This document shows, one piece after another, positions 1 through 9,211 of a stretch of DNA of 64,000 nt (the first letter of the stretch is position 1; the number at the start of each line of letters is the position of its first letter). This stretch comes from Staphylococcus simulans. GTDB taxonomy: Bacteria; Bacillota; Bacilli; Staphylococcales; Staphylococcaceae. A program made the translations under genes and the position numbers. The stretch is from NCBI RefSeq assembly GCF_002902285.1, contig NZ_PPRU01000001.1, positions 1 to 64,000 of the forward strand. The letters are read 5' to 3'. The notes beneath the pieces are model-generated. The model was not told the origin of the DNA, made no database searches, and saw only the letters and a program-made list of their open reading frames with translations.

Positions 1-40
1 TAATAATAACTAGAATACCTATTAATTTTAACCATTCCAT
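1..40 (-). CDS. N-terminus of an unrecognised membrane protein (partial)
   Basis: On the minus strand an ATG at 40-38 is preceded by a GGGGG Shine-Dalgarno about six bases upstream. It opens a frame that reads MEWLKLIGILVII before the left edge cuts it. The short hydrophobic run looks like the start of a membrane segment. It lies downstream of tag in the same direction, separated by the tag terminator. Too little is visible to assign a family. Confidence 0.5.
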   Translation of the reverse strand, partial: MEWLKLIGILVII

Positions 41-115
41 AAAATGCCCCCTTAAAATTTAATATATTTGATATTCTAGCATAAAATAGAGAGAATTTTA
101 CGACAATTTTAAATT

Positions 116-147
116 TTAAAATAAAATAGGAACACAACCGTGCTCCT
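116..147 (-). terminator. Intrinsic terminator of tag
   Basis: On the minus strand, AGGAGCAC pairs with GTGTTCCT (one G-T wobble) around a GGTT loop, followed by ATTTTATTTT. The tag stop codon lies inside the first arm. Confidence 0.85.
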
Positions 148-706
148 ACTGTTTTGATGGCTTATAAGGACAACCAATCAAGTGGGCGTCATAGAGACCT
201 GCTGCTTCTAAAAATGAAAACATCGTTACAGGACCCATAAACTTAAAGCCATATTTCTTTAAGTCTTTAGACATTTTTTTAGCGCGTTCATCGACGGTGA
301 TACGGTCTTTAGATAAACGATATCGCAAATCAATCGGCTGATTATCAACGTATGACCACAGAAAATCACTAAAACTGCCATGTTCTTTTTCAATTTGAAT
401 ATAGCCTTTTGCTTGGCTGACAATTGCTTCTAACTTCTTTCTATAATGAACGATATTAGGAAATTCCATGAGTTCATCAATATCTTTTTCTGTCATTTGT
501 GCAATTTTATGAGGGTCAAATTGATAGAAAGCATCACGATATGCAGAACGTTTCTTTAAAATCGTTAACCAAGAAAGTCCCGCATGTTGTGATTCTAGAG
601 CCATTAGTTCAAATAATTTTTGACTATCATAAAGCGGCTGACCCCATTCTTTATTATGATATTCAATATAGAGTGGATCAGTTGTGTTGAATGCACATTC
701 ATTCAT
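146..706 (-). CDS. tag: DNA-3-methyladenine glycosylase I
   Basis: This is a 186-residue cytoplasmic base-excision repair enzyme that removes 3-methyladenine from alkylated DNA. The family zinc ligands are present at the same positions as in E. coli Tag: Cys4, His17, His175 and Cys179. The catalytic-pocket Glu38 sits in ALESQHAGLSW. The length is typical of the family. The ATG at 706 has an AAGGAATG ribosome site. It is divergent from valS and ends in its own terminator, so it appears to be transcribed independently of the synthetase unit. The assignment is firm. Confidence 0.96.
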   Translation of the reverse strand: MNECAFNTTDPLYIEYHNKEWGQPLYDSQKLFELMALESQHAGLSWLTILKKRSAYRDAFYQFDPHKIAQMTEKDIDELMEFPNIVHYRKKLEAIVSQAKGYIQIEKEHGSFSDFLWSYVDNQPIDLRYRLSKDRITVDERAKKMSKDLKKYGFKFMGPVTMFSFLEAAGLYDAHLIGCPYKPSKQ

Positions 707-725
707 AAAATTTCATTCCTTCGCA

Positions 726-753
726 TTGACTTATTTTAGAGTTCTATTATACT
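726..753 (+). promoter_or_regulatory. Probable sigma-A promoter of valS
   Basis: TTGACT (726-731), a 16-base spacer and TATACT (748-753) lie just upstream of the valS T-box leader. Transcription would start near 760. Confidence 0.65.
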
Positions 754-759
754 ATAAAT

Positions 760-1006
760 TAGTAGAGAATATGATTTCGGGAAGAGTAGACAGTTGATTA
801 ATTTCAAAGAGAATGTATGGTTGGTGAAAATACATAATTGATGCTGTTGAAGGTAGCCCGCTTAGATCTTTAGCTGAACAGTACAGTAGGTTAAAGCGTG
901 TATTGAGCGTTAATCATTATGAAGTGCAATATAGATGAACTATGTTGAATTTAGGTGGTACCACGGAACATCCGTCCTATGTATAGGAACGGGTGTTTTT
1001 TATTTT
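760..1006 (+). promoter_or_regulatory. T-box riboswitch, tRNA-Val responsive, controlling valS
   Basis: The T-box core AGGTGGTACCACGG is at 953-966. UGGU would pair with an ACCA tRNA end, matching the A73 of tRNA-Val. Stem I can be drawn as CGGG (778-781) with CCCG (857-860), an AGTA motif at 785-788, and GACAG (789-793) with CTGT (844-847). The specifier position then holds GTA (853-855), a valine codon. The terminator hairpin is at 968-996 and is followed by a T tract. Uncharged tRNA-Val should favour antitermination and raise valS expression. Confidence 0.93.
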
Positions 1007-1022
1007 AAGGAGGAATTGTCCT

Positions 1023-3653
1023 ATGGAAATGAAACCAAAATACAATCCGAATGAGGTTGAAGCTGGACGCTATCAAGAATGGGTAGAGAAAGGCTATTTC
1101 AAACCTAACGGAGACACATCAAAAGAAACGTATACGATTGTTATCCCACCTCCGAATGTAACTGGTAAATTACATTTAGGTCATGCTTGGGATACAACGT
1201 TACAAGACATTTTAACACGTATGAAACGTATGCAAGGTTACGATACTTTGTATCTGCCTGGTATGGACCATGCGGGTATTGCGACACAAGCAAAAGTTGA
1301 AGCAAAATTACAAGAACAAGGTATTTCAAGACATGACTTAGGTCGTGAGAAATTCTTAGAAGAAGTTTGGAGCTGGAAAGAAGAATATGCTTCATTTATT
1401 CGTCAACAATGGGCGAAATTAGGTCTTGGACTTGATTATGATAGAGAACGCTTCACATTAGATGAAGGCTTAAGTAAAGCGGTTAAAAAAGTCTTTGTAG
1501 ATATGTATAACAAAGGTTTAATTTATCGTGGCGAACGTATTATCAACTGGGACCCTGTTGCGAAAACAGCGATTTCTGATATTGAGGTTATTCACGAAGA
1601 CACACCAGGTAAATTTTATCATTTTAAATATCCTTACGCTGATGGCGAAGGATATATTGAAATTGCTACAACACGTCCTGAAACAATGTTAGGGGATACT
1701 GCAATTGTCGTTAACCCTAATGATGAACGTTATAAAGATGTTATTGGCAGAAAAGTTATTTTACCGATTGTCGGTCGCGAGTTGCCAATTTTAGCGGATG
1801 AATATGTAGACGTTGAATTTGGTAGTGGTGCTATGAAAGTAACACCAGCACATGACCCTAATGACTTTGAATTAGGTAAAAGACATAACCTTGAATCTAT
1901 TATCGTCATGGATGAATCAGGTAAAATGAACGACAAAGCTGGTAAATACGAAGGTATGGACCGCTTCGAATGTCGTGACCAATTAGTAGAAGACTTAAAA
2001 GCAGAAGACTTAGTGATTAAAATTGAAGATCACACACATGCTGTTGGACATTCTGAAAGAAGCGGTGCCATCGTAGAACCTTACTTATCTACACAATGGT
2101 TCGTAAATATGGAACCTCTAGCAAAACGTGCACTTGATAATCAAAAAACAGATAATCGTGTGAATTTTGTACCTGAACGTTTTGAACATACATTTAATCA
2201 ATGGATGGAAAATATCCGTGACTGGACAATTTCACGTCAATTATGGTGGGGTCATCAAATCCCAGCTTGGTATCATAATGAAACAGGCGAAATTTATGTA
2301 GGAGAAGAAGCACCAGAAGATATTGAAAATTGGACACAAGATGAAGATGTACTAGATACATGGTTCTCTAGTGCTTTATGGCCATTCTCAACACTTGGTT
2401 GGCCAGATACTGAAGCAAAAGATTTTGAACGCTACTATCCAACTAATGCATTAGTTACAGGTTATGACATTATCTTCTTCTGGGTTGCACGTATGATTTT
2501 CCAAGGATTAGAATTTACAGATCAACGTCCTTTCAACGATGTATTATTACATGGTTTAGTTCGTGCGGAAGATGGCCGTAAAATGAGTAAATCATTAGGT
2601 AATGGTGTAGATCCTATGGATGTTATCGACCAATATGGTGCAGACAGCTTAAGATATTTCTTAGCTACAGGTTCATCTCCAGGTCACGATTTACGTTACT
2701 CAACTGAAAAAGTAGAATCAGTTTGGAACTTCATTAACAAAATTTGGAACGCTGCACGTTTCAGCTTGATGAATATTGGTGAAGACTTCAAATTTGAAGA
2801 TATCGACTTATCTCAAAACTTATCACTTGCTGATAAATGGATTTTAACGCGATTAAACGAAACAGTTAAAACGGTAACTGACTTAAGTGATAAATATGAA
2901 TTTGGTGAAGTTGGCCGTGCTTTATATAACTTTATTTGGGATGAATTCTGTGACTGGTATATCGAAATGAGTAAAATTCCAATGAATGGTGAAGACGAAG
3001 CGCAAAAACAAGTTACACGTTCAGTCTTATCTTATGTATTAGACCGTACAATGCGTATGTTGCATCCTTATATGCCATTTGTGACAGAAGAAATTTGGCA
3101 AAACTTACCGCATGAAGGTGAAACAATTGTGACAAGCGCTTGGCCACAAGTTCAAACTGAATTTATGTATGAAGACAGTAAACAAGCGATGCAATATGTC
3201 GTAGAAATTATTAAAGCTGTCCGTCAAGCTCGTTCAGAAGTGAACACACCGCTTTCAAAAGCAATTCCGATTTATATTAAAACGAAAAATGCGGAAATCA
3301 CTCAAATGCTTGAAGAAAATAAACATTACATTGACCGCTTCGGCCACCCAAGCGAGTTAATCATTTCAACAGATATCGAAACACCTGATAAAGCAATGAC
3401 TTCTGTAGTCGGTGCAGGTGAAGTGATTTTACCATTAGAAGGTTTAATCGATATGGATAAAGAGATTGCACGTTTAGAAAAAGAATTAGATAAATGGCAA
3501 AGCGAACTTGATCGTGTCGATAAAAAATTATCAAACGAAAACTTCGTTAATAAAGCGCCTGAAAAAATTATCAATGAAGAACGTGCCAAAAAAGAAGATT
3601 ATCAAGAAAAATATGATAGCGTCAAAGCTAGAATTGAACAATTAAAAGCATAG
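1023..3653 (+). CDS. valS: Valyl-tRNA synthetase
   Basis: This class I synthetase charges tRNA-Val and edits mischarged threonine. At 876 residues it is the usual length. The HLGH signature is at residues 51-54 and KMSKS at 520-524. The CP1 editing domain lies between, the anticodon-binding domain follows, and the last 70 or so residues are charged and coiled-coil-like, as in other ValRS. The start is the ATG at 1023, ten bases after AAGGAGG. A frame opening further upstream would begin inside the terminator hairpin and is unlikely. folC follows after 11 bases, so the two are probably cotranscribed under T-box control. Confidence 0.98.
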   Translation: MEMKPKYNPNEVEAGRYQEWVEKGYFKPNGDTSKETYTIVIPPPNVTGKLHLGHAWDTTLQDILTRMKRMQGYDTLYLPGMDHAGIATQAKVEAKLQEQGISRHDLGREKFLEEVWSWKEEYASFIRQQWAKLGLGLDYDRERFTLDEGLSKAVKKVFVDMYNKGLIYRGERIINWDPVAKTAISDIEVIHEDTPGKFYHFKYPYADGEGYIEIATTRPETMLGDTAIVVNPNDERYKDVIGRKVILPIVGRELPILADEYVDVEFGSGAMKVTPAHDPNDFELGKRHNLESIIVMDESGKMNDKAGKYEGMDRFECRDQLVEDLKAEDLVIKIEDHTHAVGHSERSGAIVEPYLSTQWFVNMEPLAKRALDNQKTDNRVNFVPERFEHTFNQWMENIRDWTISRQLWWGHQIPAWYHNETGEIYVGEEAPEDIENWTQDEDVLDTWFSSALWPFSTLGWPDTEAKDFERYYPTNALVTGYDIIFFWVARMIFQGLEFTDQRPFNDVLLHGLVRAEDGRKMSKSLGNGVDPMDVIDQYGADSLRYFLATGSSPGHDLRYSTEKVESVWNFINKIWNAARFSLMNIGEDFKFEDIDLSQNLSLADKWILTRLNETVKTVTDLSDKYEFGEVGRALYNFIWDEFCDWYIEMSKIPMNGEDEAQKQVTRSVLSYVLDRTMRMLHPYMPFVTEEIWQNLPHEGETIVTSAWPQVQTEFMYEDSKQAMQYVVEIIKAVRQARSEVNTPLSKAIPIYIKTKNAEITQMLEENKHYIDRFGHPSELIISTDIETPDKAMTSVVGAGEVILPLEGLIDMDKEIARLEKELDKWQSELDRVDKKLSNENFVNKAPEKIINEERAKKEDYQEKYDSVKARIEQLKA

Positions 3654-3664
3654 GAGTCCTGATA

Positions 3665-4933
3665 ATGAATTACCTAGACAGCTTATATTGGATACACGAA
3701 AGAAATAAGTTTGGTATCAAACCAGGCACAAAACGCATGGAGTGGATGCTAGAACGCCTAGGTCATCCAGAACAAAACATTAAAGGCATCCATGTCGGCG
3801 GAACAAATGGCAAAGGTTCTACAGTCGCATATCTACGTGCTGCACTTGTCGAGAATGGTTATGATGTCGGTACATTTACTTCACCCTATATTGAAACGTT
3901 CAATGAGAGAATCAGCTTAAACGGGTCGCCAGTCAGCGATGATGTTATCGTTGACCTGGTTGCTCGTGTGAAGCCGGTAAGTGAAGAGATGGAAGCGGAA
4001 ACTGAATATGGAACAGCGACTGAATTTGAAATTATAACAACGATGATGTTCTTATACTTCGGCGCGATCCGACCTGTAGACTTTGTGATTGTTGAAGCAG
4101 GACTTGGTATTAAAAATGATTCGACAAATGTATTTTCACCTATTTTGACAATTCTAACGAGCATTGGTTTAGATCATACAGATTTATTAGGTTCTACTTA
4201 TTTGGATATTGCTAAAGATAAAGGTGATATCATTAAAGCGGATACGCCGTTTGTTTATTCTGTTAAAGAAGATGATGCTTTAAAATACTTAAGTGAATAT
4301 GCAGAAAAACAACAAGCGCCTGCTTATGAGTTGGATAAAGATATTTCTGTTGTTTCAGAAGAAGATGAATTTACGTATCGCTTTAAAGATTATGAATTAG
4401 AAAACATAGCGTTGCATATGCTTGGCGAACATCAAAAAGAAAATGCAGCTTTAGCGATTACAGCGTTAATTGTGATGTTTGAAGCGGGACAAATTCAGTT
4501 AGACTTCAATAAAATGATTAAAGCTATGGAAGAAGTCAGCTGGACAGGGCGTATTGAAGAAGTTAAAGAAAAACCGCTTATGATTATTGATGGCGCTCAT
4601 AATAATGAAAGCATCGATGCATTAGTGAGTACAATTCAAAATTATTATCATAAAGATAAGGTTGATATTTTGTTCTCAGCTGTAAGCGGCAAACCAATTC
4701 ATCATATGTTAGAAGATTTAGGACAAATTGCAGATCATGTTTATATCACAAACTTTGATTTCTATCGTGCGAAGCCAAAAGAAGAAATCGCAAATGAAGC
4801 AGAACATTTTGATCCAATTTTAATTGATGACTATGTAGACTTTGTAGAGAATTATGAAGGCGATACATTGGTTATTACTGGCAGCTTATACTTCATCAGT
4901 GAAGTGAAAGCAAAAGTGAACTTTGAAGCTTAA
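3665..4933 (+). CDS. folC: Folylpolyglutamate synthase / dihydrofolate synthase
   Basis: This 422-residue cytosolic Mur-ligase-like enzyme adds glutamate to dihydropteroate or to folates using ATP. The N-terminal ATP-binding loop GTNGKGST is at residues 46-53. The conserved IIDGAHNNES motif marks the start of the C-terminal ligase domain. An AGGAGT ribosome site precedes the ATG. It follows valS by 11 bases, an arrangement also seen in other Firmicutes, so its transcription likely depends on the valS T-box. Whether it carries one or both family activities cannot be told from sequence. Confidence 0.95.
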   Translation: MNYLDSLYWIHERNKFGIKPGTKRMEWMLERLGHPEQNIKGIHVGGTNGKGSTVAYLRAALVENGYDVGTFTSPYIETFNERISLNGSPVSDDVIVDLVARVKPVSEEMEAETEYGTATEFEIITTMMFLYFGAIRPVDFVIVEAGLGIKNDSTNVFSPILTILTSIGLDHTDLLGSTYLDIAKDKGDIIKADTPFVYSVKEDDALKYLSEYAEKQQAPAYELDKDISVVSEEDEFTYRFKDYELENIALHMLGEHQKENAALAITALIVMFEAGQIQLDFNKMIKAMEEVSWTGRIEEVKEKPLMIIDGAHNNESIDALVSTIQNYYHKDKVDILFSAVSGKPIHHMLEDLGQIADHVYITNFDFYRAKPKEEIANEAEHFDPILIDDYVDFVENYEGDTLVITGSLYFISEVKAKVNFEA

Positions 4934-4961
4934 TGGCTTTAATTAAATATTAAATACTAAA

Positions 4962-5017
4962 CTCCTTTTGAGATGACGTTTATTCACGGCCATTTCAGAA
5001 GGAGATTTTAATGTTTT
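4962..5017 (+). terminator. Hairpin after folC, possible terminator that also masks a ribosome site
   Basis: CTCCTTTTGAGATG (4962-4975) pairs with CATTTCAGAAGGAG (4991-5004) over 14 bases with two wobbles. ATTTTAATGTTTT follows, which is only a broken T tract. The 3' arm contains AGAAGGAG, seven bases before an ATG that opens a 17-codon ORF. The element could be a weak folC terminator or a translational switch. Confidence 0.5.
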
Positions 5018-5091
5018 CTGCATGTAAAAATGACAATTATATATGGTGTTTGTTCGTAAAAAATTAAAATAAAATATTTTATACATACTAT

Positions 5092-5120
5092 TTGAAAATG
5101 ACCTTCCTAGCACGTATAAT
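5092..5120 (+). promoter_or_regulatory. Sigma-A promoter upstream of comC
   Basis: TTGAAA (5092-5097) and a perfect TATAAT (5115-5120) are separated by exactly 17 bases. Transcription would start near 5127, leaving an untranslated leader of under 20 bases before comC. Confidence 0.75.
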
Positions 5121-5143
5121 AACGTTGATATTTCAGAAAGTAG

Positions 5144-5863
5144 GTGAAGCTTCTGCACGTTATTGTAGCTGTCCTAATCACTTCAGTGCTTGAAAGTTTT
5201 TTGTATCAACTGTGTTTTGTTAAAACATTAAACTTCAGTTATATGAAACAACGTTCAAAATGTGAAACGTGTCATCATGATTTAAAATGGTATGATTTAG
5301 TTCCGATTATTAGTTTTGTGATATTAAAAGGTCAATGCCGGTATTGTAGGCACAAACTCTCTAAATTACATGTTATTGGTGAATTATGTGCGTTATTGCC
5401 AATCGGTTTGCTTGTTTTCAATGTAATTTACCCATCTTCTGCATTATTTCTTGCTTTATATTTATTTCTGCTCGTTGCTGCACTGTATGATATGCATACA
5501 CATACGATTCCCGTCCACTTTGTTTTAATTTTTATTATAGTTGTCATAGCCTTAGCGCCAAAGGTGTTTATAACGCAAATTGGTATTGTAATTTTGCTTC
5601 ACATTTTATTTATACTTGCACCTCATGCGATAGGGTACGGAGACATTTTAATTTTCACTTTACTCAGTCTCGTCTTTCCTTATTTATTTTTCCTCATGAT
5701 ATTCTGTATGACTTTTATTATTGGTGGTTTATTTATGATAATGTTTCGTTTGTTCACGAAGCGTAGAATATTAGAAGTGCCGCTTATCCCCTTTATTTTT
5801 ATCAGCTTTTTAACTATTTCTATCATTTATCCTAACTTATTATTTATACTTCACTTTTATTAA
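5144..5863 (+). CDS. comC: Type IV prepilin-like leader peptidase
   Basis: This 239-residue polytopic membrane aspartyl protease should cleave and methylate the pseudopilins of the DNA-uptake apparatus (the comG products, not in this window). Two zinc-type CxxC pairs at 40/43 and 65/68 lie in the cytoplasmic loop. The catalytic aspartates are Asp116 in [10 protein letters not shown] and Asp167 in the GYGD motif. About seven hydrophobic segments follow. The GTG start is uncertain: the only Shine-Dalgarno-like bases (AGTAGG) sit almost on top of it, which predicts weak translation or an unusual start a few codons later. It has its own promoter and is followed by radC after 14 bases. Confidence 0.87.
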   Translation: MKLLHVIVAVLITSVLESFLYQLCFVKTLNFSYMKQRSKCETCHHDLKWYDLVPIISFVILKGQCRYCRHKLSKLHVIGELCALLPIGLLVFNVIYPSSALFLALYLFLLVAALYDMHTHTIPVHFVLIFIIVVIALAPKVFITQIGIVILLHILFILAPHAIGYGDILIFTLLSLVFPYLFFLMIFCMTFIIGGLFMIMFRLFTKRRILEVPLIPFIFISFLTISIIYPNLLFILHFY

Positions 5864-5877
5864 ACGGAGGTTTCATT

Positions 5878-6558
5878 TTGAATATAAAACACTTACCTGA
5901 TTGTGATAAACCTAGAGAGAAGCTTATAGCTAAAGGAGCGCAACACTTATCTGAGTCCGAGTTGCTTGCCATATTGATTAATACTGGCAGAAAAGGGCGG
6001 TCTAGTGTCGAAGTTGCGCAAGATTTATTAAATTTAACAACGAAGCTTAAAGATTTAAAACTATTGTCTTTAAATGACTTGATGGATGTGAAAGGTATCG
6101 GTATGTATAAAGCGGTGATTTTAAAGGCAGCGTTTGAACTAGGTGAACGTATGAATGCGCCGGATCAAAAAGAGAAAGTAAAAATTAATTCACCCCAAGA
6201 TGCGGCGGATTATTTTTTATCGAGGATGATGCATTTAACACATGAACAGTTTGAGGTATTATTTTTGAACTCAAAGAATATTGTAATTCGTCATGAAGTC
6301 ATCTTTGTAGGAACTTTGAATTCTTCTGTGGTGCATCCTAGAGAGGTATTTAAAGCAGCTATTAAGTGGTCGAGCAATGCGATTATTGTGGTACATAATC
6401 ATCCGTCTGGTGATGTGACACCTTCAAAAGAAGATATTCATACAACAAAACGATTGCAAGAGTGTGGCAGAGTGCTTGGCATTGAATTGCTTGATCATAT
6501 AATTATTGGAGATGCGAAGTATTTGAGTTTGGTTGAAGCGGGGTATTTTGATGATTAA
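5878..6558 (+). CDS. radC: RadC family JAB/MPN-domain protein
   Basis: This 226-residue protein has an N-terminal helix-hairpin-helix region (residues about 35-90, containing VKGIGMYKA) and a C-terminal JAB/MPN metalloprotease-like domain. The metal motif [14 protein letters not shown] carries the HxH and downstream Asp ligands. The family was named for DNA repair, but its true role is not settled. The start is TTG at 5878, seven bases after GGAGG. It is probably cotranscribed with comC. The length is normal for the family and nothing is broken. Confidence 0.93.
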   Translation: MNIKHLPDCDKPREKLIAKGAQHLSESELLAILINTGRKGRSSVEVAQDLLNLTTKLKDLKLLSLNDLMDVKGIGMYKAVILKAAFELGERMNAPDQKEKVKINSPQDAADYFLSRMMHLTHEQFEVLFLNSKNIVIRHEVIFVGTLNSSVVHPREVFKAAIKWSSNAIIVVHNHPSGDVTPSKEDIHTTKRLQECGRVLGIELLDHIIIGDAKYLSLVEAGYFDD

Positions 6559-6591
6559 AAAACCGATAACACGACATGAAGGTGTTATCGG
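6557..6591 (-). terminator. Intrinsic terminator serving the minus-strand small gene
   Basis: CCGATAACAC (6563-6572) and GTGTTATCGG (6582-6591) form a perfect 10-bp stem. The run of six T residues is on the minus strand (6562-6557), so termination is oriented for the gene at 6614-6784. radC ends at the other foot of the hairpin. Confidence 0.85.
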
Positions 6592-6613
6592 AATGTAGTA
6601 AATATGCTTTGAT

Positions 6614-6784
6614 TTAAAATGGATGCATTTGAAAATAGTTCAGAATCCACATAATCCCTTGATAAGCTAAATAAATAATTAAAGCGAAAATCGCAATTTT
6701 TATGATAAAACGTAGTAATGAAACACCTACTCTGAAGAGTAGACCAATCAATAATACGAGTAAAATAATTGTTAAAATTGACAT
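6614..6784 (-). CDS. Small two-segment membrane protein, 56 residues, function unknown
   Basis: On the minus strand an ATG at 6784 is preceded by AAAGGAG with an eight-base spacing. It opens a 56-codon frame beginning MSILTIILLVLLIGLLFRVG. A second hydrophobic stretch (about residues 27-49) follows a short polar break with RVG and an Arg, giving two likely membrane segments and a short C-terminal tail ending QMHPF. It has a dedicated terminator. Good ribosome site, hydrophobic pattern and terminator together support a real gene, although I recognise no family. It is divergent from the 155-residue gene to its right. Confidence 0.78.
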   Translation of the reverse strand: MSILTIILLVLLIGLLFRVGVSLLRFIIKIAIFALIIYLAYQGIMWILNYFQMHPF

Positions 6785-6931
6785 GGCTGCAACTCCTTTA
6801 CATATAGTGTAACTGAAATGTATTGTGGATGCATCGGTCTTGGGATTTAAATCAAGTGTCGTTCTCTAGTCTGATGAAAATTCTCGTAAAAAAGCGTACA
6901 ATGAAATCATTAAGAATGGGACGGTGTGAGG

Positions 6932-7399
6932 ATGCGTTTTCTATTTAACATCATTAAAAATATTATAGCAGTCGGATGCATCATTGTAATTGTCTTTTTT
7001 GCGTTGAAATATGCACCGTTTTTAAAAGAACAAGAATGGAATCCAATCAGCAATAAAACTACCTATTCATCTTATCAAGGCGGTAATGTACCAATTGAAG
7101 ATTTCAAACCTGGCCAACGTTATGTTGTAGAAAAAAATGATATTTTGAATAATATGCCCGCAAGTCAGACTAAGAACATCTTTAACATGTTGAATAAAGA
7201 AGAGTTTATGGATGTCAGCGGATTAAGCAGAATGGGCTATAATGAAAATTATTTAATTGGGCAACGTGGCAATCAGTTTATCATGTACAAATTCGGTTCT
7301 GATGAATTACGTATTTATGCAACGGAAATTGAACTGCATCAAGACTTACAAGCGATGCAGCAAAATATACAAATGCACCCTGTAGCTTATTTTAAATAA
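6932..7399 (+). CDS. Membrane-anchored protein of unknown function, 155 residues
   Basis: A single hydrophobic segment (about residues 6-26) is followed by a polar domain that is probably extracellular, containing KYAPFLKEQEWNP and EDFKPGQRYVVEK. It resembles the staphylococcal proteins grouped as a domain of unknown function, possibly DUF4930, from memory only. The ATG at 6932 was preferred over a GTG two codons upstream, because an ACGGTG ribosome site then gets a workable spacing. No catalytic motif is visible. It stands between two very small genes and upstream of mreC. Confidence 0.75.
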   Translation: MRFLFNIIKNIIAVGCIIVIVFFALKYAPFLKEQEWNPISNKTTYSSYQGGNVPIEDFKPGQRYVVEKNDILNNMPASQTKNIFNMLNKEEFMDVSGLSRMGYNENYLIGQRGNQFIMYKFGSDELRIYATEIELHQDLQAMQQNIQMHPVAYFK

Positions 7400-7493
7400 A
7401 TCGAGTTGTTTCTATAGTGCATTATCTTGAAAATAATACAGTCTTACGTTACCCTTGTGTTGAATCATTGATAGAGAGGTTTGGTGTTCTTTA

Positions 7494-7619
7494 ATGAGTA
7501 AACAAACAAATGGAAAAAACGCTGCTGAACAATCAAAAGCGCAAAAGCTGTTTGAGAACTGGAGAAAAGAAGAAACCCTGTATAAAGAAGATGAAAAAGA
7601 AGACAGCAACAAGAAATAA
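7494..7619 (+). CDS. Small highly charged protein, 41 residues
   Basis: The ATG at 7494 opens a 41-codon frame beginning MSKQTNGKNAAEQ and ending in a Lys/Glu/Asp-rich tail (KEDEKEDSNKK). The ribosome site AGAGAGG lies about 13 bases upstream, which is long. A strong terminator follows about 75 bases after the stop, which supports a transcribed unit. No hydrophobic segment or known motif is present. Function is unknown. Confidence 0.6.
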   Translation: MSKQTNGKNAAEQSKAQKLFENWRKEETLYKEDEKEDSNKK

Positions 7620-7692
7620 TGATTCAGACTTAGACAGTGTATATGAACATTTACAGCTGATTTTTAATTAAAATAAAATGAAGATATTTTTT

Positions 7693-7736
7693 GGGCATCA
7701 GCCGATTTCAAATGAATTGCTGATGCTCTTTTTTTT
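7693..7736 (+). terminator. Intrinsic terminator before mreC
   Basis: GGGCATCAGC (7693-7702) pairs with GCTGATGCTC (7719-7728) with one wobble, followed by eight T residues. Confidence 0.9.
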
Positions 7737-7835
7737 AAGTATTTTTTGTCAGGTACAGTTGGCACTTTAACTAAGGTGTATAATAATATAAAATATAGTG
7801 AGATATGAAAAATTGAGTTAATAGAGGTGTTCAGG

Positions 7836-8675
7836 TTGTCCAAGTTTTTTAAAAATAACAAATTGATTGTTATTTTCTGTTCCCTGATTCTATTTATATC
7901 GTTAATAGGGTTATCGATCAGATCACATCACCAATCGCCTGTGGAACAATATGTCGGTGATACCGTGTCCGTTCCTCAACGCGTACTATCTTATCCATTA
8001 CATATAGTAACAGGTTCAATTGACGGTTTATTCAATGGAAAAACATCAAAAGAGGATAAAAATAAAATCAAACAATTAGAGGCAGAAAATGAGAGATTGA
8101 AAGCGGAAAATGAAGGTTTTCGTAAAGAATTAGATATTAAAGACATCTCTAAATACGAACCTCTCAGCGCAACAGTGATTGCTAGAAATCCAGACCAATG
8201 GATGAATAAAGCGATTATTGATAAAGGGAAAAAAGCCGGAATCAAACAAAACCAAGCTGTTATTACAGCAGAAGGTTTAGTCGGCAGAGTTGTCAAAGTC
8301 AATCAGTTTTCTGCTCAAGTAGATTTGCTTTCAACTTCATCTCGTAATGGTAAACTTTCAGTTAATATTCAACATGATTCTAAAAAAATCTTCGGGTTGA
8401 TTAACCATTATGATAGAAAAACAAATGAATTAGTTATCAGTGATATTGATAATAAGGATAAAATCGCAAAAGGCGATAAAGTTGTGACAAGTGGTTTAGC
8501 GAATCAAATACCAAGCAACTTATATATCGGTGAAGTTACTAAAGTAGAAAATGATCAATATGGGCTTTCAAAAGAAGTGAGAGTAAAAACAGCGGCAGAT
8601 TTAAGTGACTTAGATCATGTTTATGTTGCACAACGCGATCCGAAAACACTTCCTGATGAAAGCGGTGATGAATAA
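7836..8675 (+). CDS. mreC: Cell-shape determining protein MreC
   Basis: This 279-residue protein of the elongasome or septal wall machinery has one N-terminal membrane segment (about residues 9-28). A coiled coil (residues about 65-95, rich in LEAENERLKAENE) and a C-terminal beta-rich extracellular domain follow. The start is the TTG at 7836, six bases after AGAGGTG; a longer frame from a GTG at 7827 would begin inside that ribosome site. mreD overlaps by one base. There is no mreB upstream, as in other staphylococci, so it must act without the actin-like MreB. Confidence 0.96.
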   Translation: MSKFFKNNKLIVIFCSLILFISLIGLSIRSHHQSPVEQYVGDTVSVPQRVLSYPLHIVTGSIDGLFNGKTSKEDKNKIKQLEAENERLKAENEGFRKELDIKDISKYEPLSATVIARNPDQWMNKAIIDKGKKAGIKQNQAVITAEGLVGRVVKVNQFSAQVDLLSTSSRNGKLSVNIQHDSKKIFGLINHYDRKTNELVISDIDNKDKIAKGDKVVTSGLANQIPSNLYIGEVTKVENDQYGLSKEVRVKTAADLSDLDHVYVAQRDPKTLPDESGDE

Positions 8676-9196
8676 TGCGTGCGTTTTACTATTTTTTAAT
8701 TGGGGCTGTATTGTTCTATCTTGATTCATTAATCGCTTTAGTGATACCGATGCAAATCGGTGGAAGAGGGATTATCTTCGTACCGCATTTATTGTTGATG
8801 TATTTGTTGATTATTACCATCTATAAAAAACCAAGTATCGCAGTTGTACTTGCGATAATTTTCGGATTAACTACTGATTTATATTATGGAACAATCTATG
8901 GTTTAAATACATTTGGTTATTTATTATTTGTGATTTTGATGGATTTCTTTTTCAAAGTATACTATCGAGATCATACGATGGTATTCATTGGTGTTTGGCT
9001 GTTTACAATCATCTTTGAAATTTACCAAGCATTAATTTATGGTTTGTTAGGATTAATTAAATTTAATCTTTGGGACTTTTTATTATTCCGATTATTACCA
9101 ACCGCTTTCGTAAATTTACTGTTATTGGTGATTGTTTTTAGCTTGATTAAAAAATTAATCAAAAAATTAGATTTGCCAATTGACAGGAAAGCCTAG
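8675..9196 (+). CDS. mreD: Rod-shape determining protein MreD
   Basis: This 173-residue integral membrane protein has about five hydrophobic segments and little polar loop sequence, typical of MreD. It starts with an ATG overlapping the last base of the mreC stop, indicating translational coupling. MreD normally partners MreC in peptidoglycan synthesis complexes. In this coccus-type genome it is retained without MreB. The L21 leader and rplU follow. Confidence 0.94.
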   Translation: MRAFYYFLIGAVLFYLDSLIALVIPMQIGGRGIIFVPHLLLMYLLIITIYKKPSIAVVLAIIFGLTTDLYYGTIYGLNTFGYLLFVILMDFFFKVYYRDHTMVFIGVWLFTIIFEIYQALIYGLLGLIKFNLWDFLLFRLLPTAFVNLLLLVIVFSLIKKLIKKLDLPIDRKA

Positions 9197-9211
9197 GGAT
9201 GGTAAGCTTTA

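Noticed and set aside
993..1022. In-frame extension of valS starting in the T-box terminator
   Set aside because: The extension begins inside the terminator stem, and AAGGAGG at 1007-1013 is correctly placed for the ATG at 1023.
7759..7784. TTGGCA...TATAAT as the mreC promoter
   Set aside because: The spacing is 14 bases, too short for a confident sigma-A promoter.
7991..8302. 103-codon open frame antisense to mreC
   Set aside because: No supporting signals; mreC on the plus strand is clear.
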